The notes under the pieces are model-generated. The model was not told where the DNA came from and did no database searches. It saw only the letters and a program-made list of their open reading frames with translations. From Wurfbainia villosa (taxonomy: Eukaryota; Streptophyta; Magnoliopsida; Zingiberales; Zingiberaceae): 64,000 bases of DNA. Positions 59,006 through 64,000 of the stretch are shown piece after piece; position 1 is the first letter of the stretch; every line of letters starts with the position of its first letter. Where the stretch lies: NCBI GenBank assembly GCA_025175895.1, contig CM045991.1, positions 77,053,174-77,117,173 on the forward strand, given 5' to 3'. The translations under genes were made by a program, and so were the position numbers.

Positions 59006-60624
59006 CTAGTGTGAAGGGATCACACTCCTAGGAATCCAATACATATTCGAGCTCCTTGGATTTTCTAGGTATTCACTAGGGATGACTTTCCTTGATACCA
59101 TTCTAATGAGTCTTCTAAGCTTTTTAGAAGGCTTGGTCATTGTGGTCTCATTAAGGTTAACCATAGGGATACCTTCCCTTATAACCTTCTTAGTTACTTT
59201 TCTTGGCTTCTTGGAAGCCTTAGTCACTTGGCTCTTATCAAGGTCAACTCTAGGGATGACTTCCCTTGTAGCCTTGACTTTCCTAGACCTAGGATTGATT
59301 CTATAGTTAAATGAAACACTATGGTAGGATTGCATGATTTTCTTGGACTTAGGCTTGTAACCCAAACCCTTCTTGTCCTTAGAAATTTCTTGCCTCCTAA
59401 AACTTAAATTTTGTCCATTAGACCCCTTAAATATGTTTTCTATCTTTTTAAGGGTATTTTCCAATTTATCAAGCTTTGATCCTAAAACTTGATTTTCTAC
59501 CTCTAATACCTCAATTTTTATTTTTCCATTGTATTTTTGAACATTCTTCTTCTTCCTAGGTATGTGTCTAGTCTTCTTAAGATTCTTGCCTAGGTTTTTT
59601 TCATTCTTCCTATCCTTCTTATCCTTAGGAAGGGTAGTTCTAGAGTTAATTGATCTAGAATTGTCCTTAGACCTATAATGATGATGTTGAGCATTTAAAC
59701 AATAAAACTTATTATTAACATGCTTTTTATCATTGATAATTGAAATAACATTATTTAAAGATGATACCTTAACATTAGGAGCTCCCCCTACATTTGAGCT
59801 CTCTACCTTGTCCTTGGTTGAGTACCTCCCCCTCAGACATTGGCTTCGGTAATGTCCCTTTTGATTGCACTGGAAACACGCAATGTGTTGCTTGCCTTTG
59901 TGTATTGGGACTCCGACCTCCTTGACCTTCTCCTTGGCCTTTGGTGCCGCTTGAGTCTTGCTCTTGATTAATTTAGGACACTTACTCTTGTAGTGTCCTT
60001 TCTCCCTGCACTCAAAAGAATATTATATGATCTTTATTTTTAATAATTACTTTTGAATTACCTTCAATGGTGGGGATGACATTGACTTGTTCTTTATCAG
60101 CTCCAGATGTAGAGATCTCCTCTTGCTCCGGTGTTGATTGCCTCTCCTCCCCCCTCAATCCTAGATGTGGAGGCTTCTTCAAATCCTTCTGGCTCAGATG
60201 TTGAGCACCTCTCAACTTCCGAATCTCCATGAGATTGAGATGAAGAGCAATCCTCCTCGGACTCAGCATCAACTTAAGCTACAGATAGTTCTTCATGAAG
60301 CTTGGCTATCTTACTCCATAAATCATTTGCATCCTCAAATCTCCCTATCTTACACAACAAGTCATTAGGAATAAAACTAACTAAAATTTTTGCTACCTTT
60401 TTATTTGTTTTGGAATTTTGAATTTGATATTCGGTCCATTCCTTTTTCTCGAGGAGTCTTCCCTTTTTATCCATGGGATCTTGGAATTCATCTACAATAC
60501 TAAATCAATTTTCAATTTCAATTATTAAAAAATACTGCATCCTACCTTTCTAATAAGCGAAGTCATCGCAGTCGAAGGAAGGTGGAACTAGGATGTGGTA
60601 GTCTAGTCCATCATTGAACTCCAT
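59006..60624 (-). pseudogene. Gag of element J
   Basis: The start at 60624 gives MEFNDGLDYHILVPPS, related to the starts of E2 and L Gag. Two stops follow, then KKEWTEYQIQNSKTNKKVAKILVSFIPNDLLCKIGRFEDANDLWSKIAKLHEE, an acidic linker, and a zinc knuckle CFQCNQKGHYRSQC (about 59880-59840). The basic tail frame 59464-59006 starts MENTLKKIENIFKGSNGQN and contains REVIPRVDLDKSQV-type repeats similar to E2's REVIPRIDHGEC. No protease motif follows. Gag would need a partner's polymerase. Confidence 0.65.
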
Positions 60625-60684
60625 TATGTTGATGGTTCATCTAGTGCGTGCTCCCTCAGCGGTTAGTCTATTGAAGAGCAGCAT

Positions 60685-60699
60685 CACTTTGATACAAAT
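60685..60699 (-). promoter_or_regulatory. Primer site of J
   Basis: Minus-strand TTTGTATCAAAGTG next to the LTR end at 60700, a diverged form of TGGTATCAGAGC, close to the TGGTATCAAAGT of element K. Confidence 0.6.
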
Positions 60700-60825
60700 T
60701 GTTAAGGATCGTGTGGTGCGCTAGAGGGGGGATGAATAGCATTCTTGACTAGTCTCTTCGATTCGTTCGATCGGGTTCATCATGCTTATTTACAAATGTT
60801 AGTGCGCAGCAGAAATAAAATAATA
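60700..60825 (-). repeat. Truncated 5' LTR of J
   Basis: 126 bp matching 31581-31703 of the 3' LTR, cut at 60826 by element K. The missing remainder is presumably right of the window. Confidence 0.75.
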
Positions 60826-62022
60826 TGTTGGTGCAAAGGCACCAGATAATCGAACCTAGGTTTTGATAATGGCAAAAATTCAAAGTTAAGTTGTTTTGTT
60901 ATCTCATATGCTATGTTGAGTGTGCAGGTAATGTGTTAGACTTTGCTAAGATCAAAGACACCAGGAGAATCTCGATGGAATGAGAAATCTCGGTGGTCAA
61001 TGGACAAAGTCAAAGGCGCCAGGAGAATCTCGATAAGTTGAGAAACCTCGGTAGTTGGTTGACCAGGTCAAAAGATGCCAGGAGAATCTCGAGAAGTTGA
61101 GAAACCTCGGTGGTCGAGTGACCAGAAGCTAAGCGATAGGTCAGAAGGACCAAAGGTAAGCTCCGAGTGTGGAGCGATGATAAGGATGCGTCCTCGATAA
61201 GGGGACAATCCTAGGCGTTGATCCGACCAAGGCTTTTAGAGGAATGCCGAAGTCGAGATCAAACAGTCAAAGGACTTTCACTATTAATATGCTTGAATGT
61301 TCTATGCTAATCTTGTAATGAAGGTGAAATACTGAAGAAACATCAAACAAGTGCCTTATAGTAGTCGACTGATAGGAATTTCTAGTCGACTGACATGGTG
61401 TAATCGACTGATGATGAATGAAGTCGACTGATGGCGATAAATCAGCCCAAACCACAAGGTCAAAGAGTTATCAATCAAAGATGCCACCTCAAGGTAAGAT
61501 AAGATACCACCTCAAGATAAGATCCATGAGACTTGGATCAAGATCAGGACTTATTCCAAGTCACGATTCTATAAAAGGAGGGGAGGACATAAACCCCAAT
61601 CATAAGTTATCAACCAATGAATTCCTAAATGCTCTTGCTCTCCGATCATAATTTTCATGCTACAATGCTACTCTGACCGTGCGTCCTCTACTTTTTATTG
61701 TCGGTATATTGTTATTATTTTTTTGTACTTATTTTGTATAAGGATCATTAAAGTTGTTACCGAACTTATAATCTTTATAATCGTCTTGTCTCTTACCTCC
61801 AACGAGGAAGAGACTTTTAGTGATTTCCCTTCGAAAGCGATCAAGGATCGTAGGGCCTTGGATTAGTAGTCGGTGGGTTGTGAACCAAGTAAATCTTTTG
61901 TGTCTAGTATCGTGTATTTTTTTACTTTCCATTACACACTTTGGTTTTAGCAACGAAACAAAAAGAAAAGTTTTTCGGACGTTATTCACCCTCCCCCTTC
62001 TAGCGTCTTTCTCGATCCAACA
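60826..62022 (+). repeat. LTR of element K
   Basis: 1197 bp, TGTTGGTGCAAAGGC to TCGATCCAACA. It has three copies of a unit near 60 bp (AGGAGAATCTCGATAAGTTG..GAAACCTCGGT, 60955-61125), a cluster of four AGTCGACTGAT motifs (61360-61440), and a TATA box at 61570-61577. A primer site follows, so it is a 5' LTR. Confidence 0.75.
61570..61577 (+). promoter_or_regulatory. TATA box of LTR K
   Basis: TATAAAAG in the context TTCTATAAAAGGAGGGG. Confidence 0.65.
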
Positions 62023-62024
62023 TT

Positions 62025-62036
62025 TGGTATCAAAGT
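62025..62036 (+). promoter_or_regulatory. Primer site of K
   Basis: TGGTATCAAAGT, two bases after the LTR end. It differs from the usual site in one position (CAAAG for CAGAG). Confidence 0.65.
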
Positions 62037-62171
62037 GGGGGCGCTCAGATTCGGTACAACTATCAGTCGAGCATTTTCTTATCATTTTTTTATTTTATTT
62101 ATTATCTCCCGCACTACTAATCAAAGACCAAGTCTTGGGACATTTATTTTTGTAATTAACATTGCAGGAAA

Positions 62172-62229
62172 ATGGATAAATCAATTATATCAAGGATTCA
62201 GGGGGAGAGTTCAGATCAGGACTCACAAG
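62172..62229 (+). pseudogene. Gag start of K, cut by element L
   Basis: ATG at 62172 gives MDKSIISRIQGESSDQDSQ, then LTR L begins at 62230. Just before the ATG is TAACATTGCAG, which resembles a splice acceptor. Only 19 codons are left, so the family is not assignable from the protein. Confidence 0.45.
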
Positions 62230-62329
62230 TGTTGGTTCAATCGACTTAGGTCACGATTGACCAGACTAGAGTTTGAGTCGAGTGGTATTTTTATGTTCGA
62301 AAAAATGTATGACAATATGATTGTCACAG

Positions 62330-62735
62330 AAAGTCTAAGCATGGGTCATGGCAATGGAGAAGTCCAAGTGGGACACGTGGCATGGAAAGTCCAAGCATGG
62401 GTCTTGGCAATGGTAAAGTCCAAGTCTTGAGTACTTGGCATGGAAAGTCCAAGCATGGGTCTTGGAAAGGGAAAGTCAAAGCTTGAGTCTTGGCAATTGG
62501 AAAGTCCAACATGGGTTGGCAAGGAAAGTCCAAGGGTGTAGTCTTGGCCATGTAAGTCCAAGTGTGTAGTCTTGGCAGTGAAGTCCAAGTCATGGGTACT
62601 TGGCAATTGGGAAGTCCAAGGAATGATATTGGCGGCATAAAGTCCAAGGGTGGAGTCTTGGCAGCATAAGTCCAATGGTTGGCGGCGTAAATTCCAAGCG
62701 TATGTGTTGGCAGCATAAGTCTAATGTGCCTTGGC
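62330..62735 (+). repeat. Tandem AAGTCCAA/TTGGCA array in LTR L
   Basis: About fourteen units of 24-30 bp with AAGTCCAAGCATGGGTCTTG cores. It is the longest array of this motif in the window. Confidence 0.8.
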
Positions 62736-62934
62736 GATGTAGACAAACTTAGCATGACAATAGCCGATGGAAGCACCTGAAGGCTAGCGTATGGATGAAC
62801 AAGTCATGGATGACTTGGAGGGATCCGATAGGCATGAGGTTGATGGAGGTGACTAGAAGGCTTAGGTCTAGGCTAAGGGTGGTCTAGTAAGTATAAGGGC
62901 ATCATACTTGGAGTTAAACCTCATGGATGAGGTT

Positions 62935-63330
62935 TAGCAGTCGACTGGGGCTATGGACTAGTTGACTTGTCAAGTGTTTGACACTTAGCAGCCGAGTCGA
63001 TACTGAGCAATCGACTGGGACTATGATCAGTCGACTGTCATGAGTCGACTGGTGTTCAACTGCGGCAAATAGCCTTGGCAGTAGTTTTCCATGTTTGGTC
63101 AGTTGACTGGCCATGAGCAGTCGACTGTTGGTGGTTTTGGTCGCGAAGTTAGAATGCTCAGTAGCCGACTGAGCAGTCAGCTACAATCTTGAGCAGTTGA
63201 CTGCAGGGAATGGAAGTCGATTGGTGGTGTATCTGTTGGCTTGGATGCCAATGTGGATCAAGTCCATTTTGAGACAATGGAACTTTTGGCAGTCGCCTGG
63301 GGCCTTTTGGCTATCGACTGCCAAGCGAAA
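62935..63330. repeat. CAGTCGACTG cluster in LTR L
   Basis: Full copies lie near 62938, 63028 and 63117, with about eight variants between and after them, ending close to the weak TATA site. Confidence 0.6.
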
Positions 63331-63835
63331 ATCCAGGTTGCGCAGAGGCTTAAAAGGAGCTCGACGGAGAGGATTTCGACAGCGATTTTCTTGGGCGATT
63401 TAAAAGGGATAGTTGTTGCTTTTCAATCCTTCAAGGCTAGTCCAAGGCGATCTACAAGCAAGCATTCAAAAGCACATTTTTAAAGTTTTCTTTACTTGTA
63501 TTTGTGTATTTTACTTGTATTTCTTTTTTATTATTGTAAACACTTGTACGAGGTTTCTCCACCTTCGACTTGTTGTCGAGATGGAGATTTCTTAGTGGTG
63601 TGTACATCACTAGAGCTCGTTGAGCTCGTCCCATGGAGTAGGAACCCTAAGTTTCTGAACCACGTATATCTTGTGTATTGTGTGCTTATGTTTTTCATTT
63701 ATGCTTTATTATTATTTCTGCTGCACATATTAACGAATATTGTAGACAAACAAGTAAGCGCAATCGAATTCCATCGACGAACGAGAACGCACCATTCACC
63801 CTACCCCCTCTAGCGCTCACCGAAGATCCTACAAG

Positions 63836-63847
63836 TGGTATCAGAGC
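63836..63847 (+). promoter_or_regulatory. Primer site of L
   Basis: TGGTATCAGAGC, a perfect initiator-Met-tRNA type site two bases after the LTR end. Confidence 0.85.
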
Positions 63848-63894
63848 TAGAAGCTCTTCTACGGATTAACAACCGGGAGCAAACCCACTAGAGG

Positions 63895-64000
63895 ATGGAG
63901 TTGTCGAACGATGGACTTGGATGGGACATCAACACTCCAATTTCATACACCTTCTATGGACAAGAAGGGTTCGATCAAGGGAAGGGATGGATGGAGAATT
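63895..64000 (+). CDS. Gag of element L, N-terminal part (runs off the window)
   Basis: ATG at 63895 opens MELSNDGLGWDINTPISYTF and stays open to the window end (35 codons). GLGWDINT is the same opening as in E2 Gag (EKLGWDINTLPLYD), placing L in the same family. Position about 50 bp after the primer site supports this start. Confidence 0.65.
   Translation, partial: MELSNDGLGWDINTPISYTFYGQEGFDQGKGWMEN

Larger units (their letters stand above)
31581..60825 (-). mobile_element. Gag-only element J, split by the M array
   Basis: On the minus strand: truncated 5' LTR (60825-60700), primer site, gag (60624-59006), non-coding interior (to 33250), polypurine tract, 3' LTR (33249-31581). Removing M (35159-58987 plus one GACAT) leaves an interior of about 3.6 kb with gag only and no protease, integrase or RT. 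It inserted into the G1 RT gene; TAATG (31576-31580) would be the left target copy, and the right one is beyond the window because K interrupts the 5' LTR. Confidence 0.75.
62230..63833 (+). repeat. 5' LTR of element L
   Basis: 1604 bp, TGTTGGTTCAATCG to GATCCTACA. It is related to LTR X in layout: an AAGTCCAA array at 62330-62735, a CAGTCGACTG cluster at 62935-63330 and a weak TATA (CTTAAAAG) at 63349-63356. CACAA (62225-62229) would be the left target copy. Confidence 0.8.

Noticed and set aside
1..64000. Host genes, tRNA or rRNA genes
   Set aside because: I looked on both strands and found only retroelement proteins and LTR sequence. The piece at 3040-3698 is transposon-like. Small RNA genes cannot be excluded by eye.

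Overview
The window is a block of nested plant LTR retrotransposons. I could support no host gene, tRNA or rRNA in it. A flowering-plant nuclear genome is indicated by several Ty1/copia families with primer sites of the initiator-Met-tRNA type (TGGTATCAGAGC), by a Ty3/gypsy element with a TGTAACGCCCG LTR, by 5-bp target duplications and by several levels of nesting. I cannot name the species. All boundaries were read by eye from LTR ends (TG...CA), primer sites (PBS), polypurine tracts (PPT) and target-site duplications (TSD).

Layout. At 1-3039 lies the non-coding 3' part and 3' LTR of a plus-strand element (X), which cuts a minus-strand transposon-type gene (3040-3698). At 4255-7702 is a truncated minus-strand gag-only element (E2). 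A decayed plus-strand Ty3/gypsy element (G1) is the scaffold of the middle of the window. It survives as three pieces (7703-8085, 19945-20250, 31018-31580). The first gap holds a gypsy solo LTR (8086-19939, TSD CCTTA) with four tandem arrays, which itself holds a complete copia element A (8594-17405, TSD ACAAC). The second gap holds a composite insert (20251-31012), which holds a complete copia element I (21855-30187, TSD CTATT).

The third interruption is the minus-strand gag-only element J (31581-60825, continuing past the window in broken form). J was split by the most striking object here, a 23.8-kb copia array M (35159-58987). M has four LTRs alternating with three internal regions, all in the same orientation, and one outer TSD (GACAT). 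J's 5' LTR is cut by element K (60826-62229), and K is cut by element L (62230 to the window end), whose gag begins at 63895.

Three themes stand out. First, X, E2, J and L are related elements; the one whose interior is fully visible (J) has gag but no pol, so mobility would need enzymes from other elements. Second, nearly every LTR family carries its own cluster of short palindromes just upstream of its TATA box. Third, many reading-frame breaks fall on CAG, CTG or CCG triplets, the plant CHG methylation context, and look more like methylation-linked sequencing error than decay. Coding defects should therefore be read with caution.
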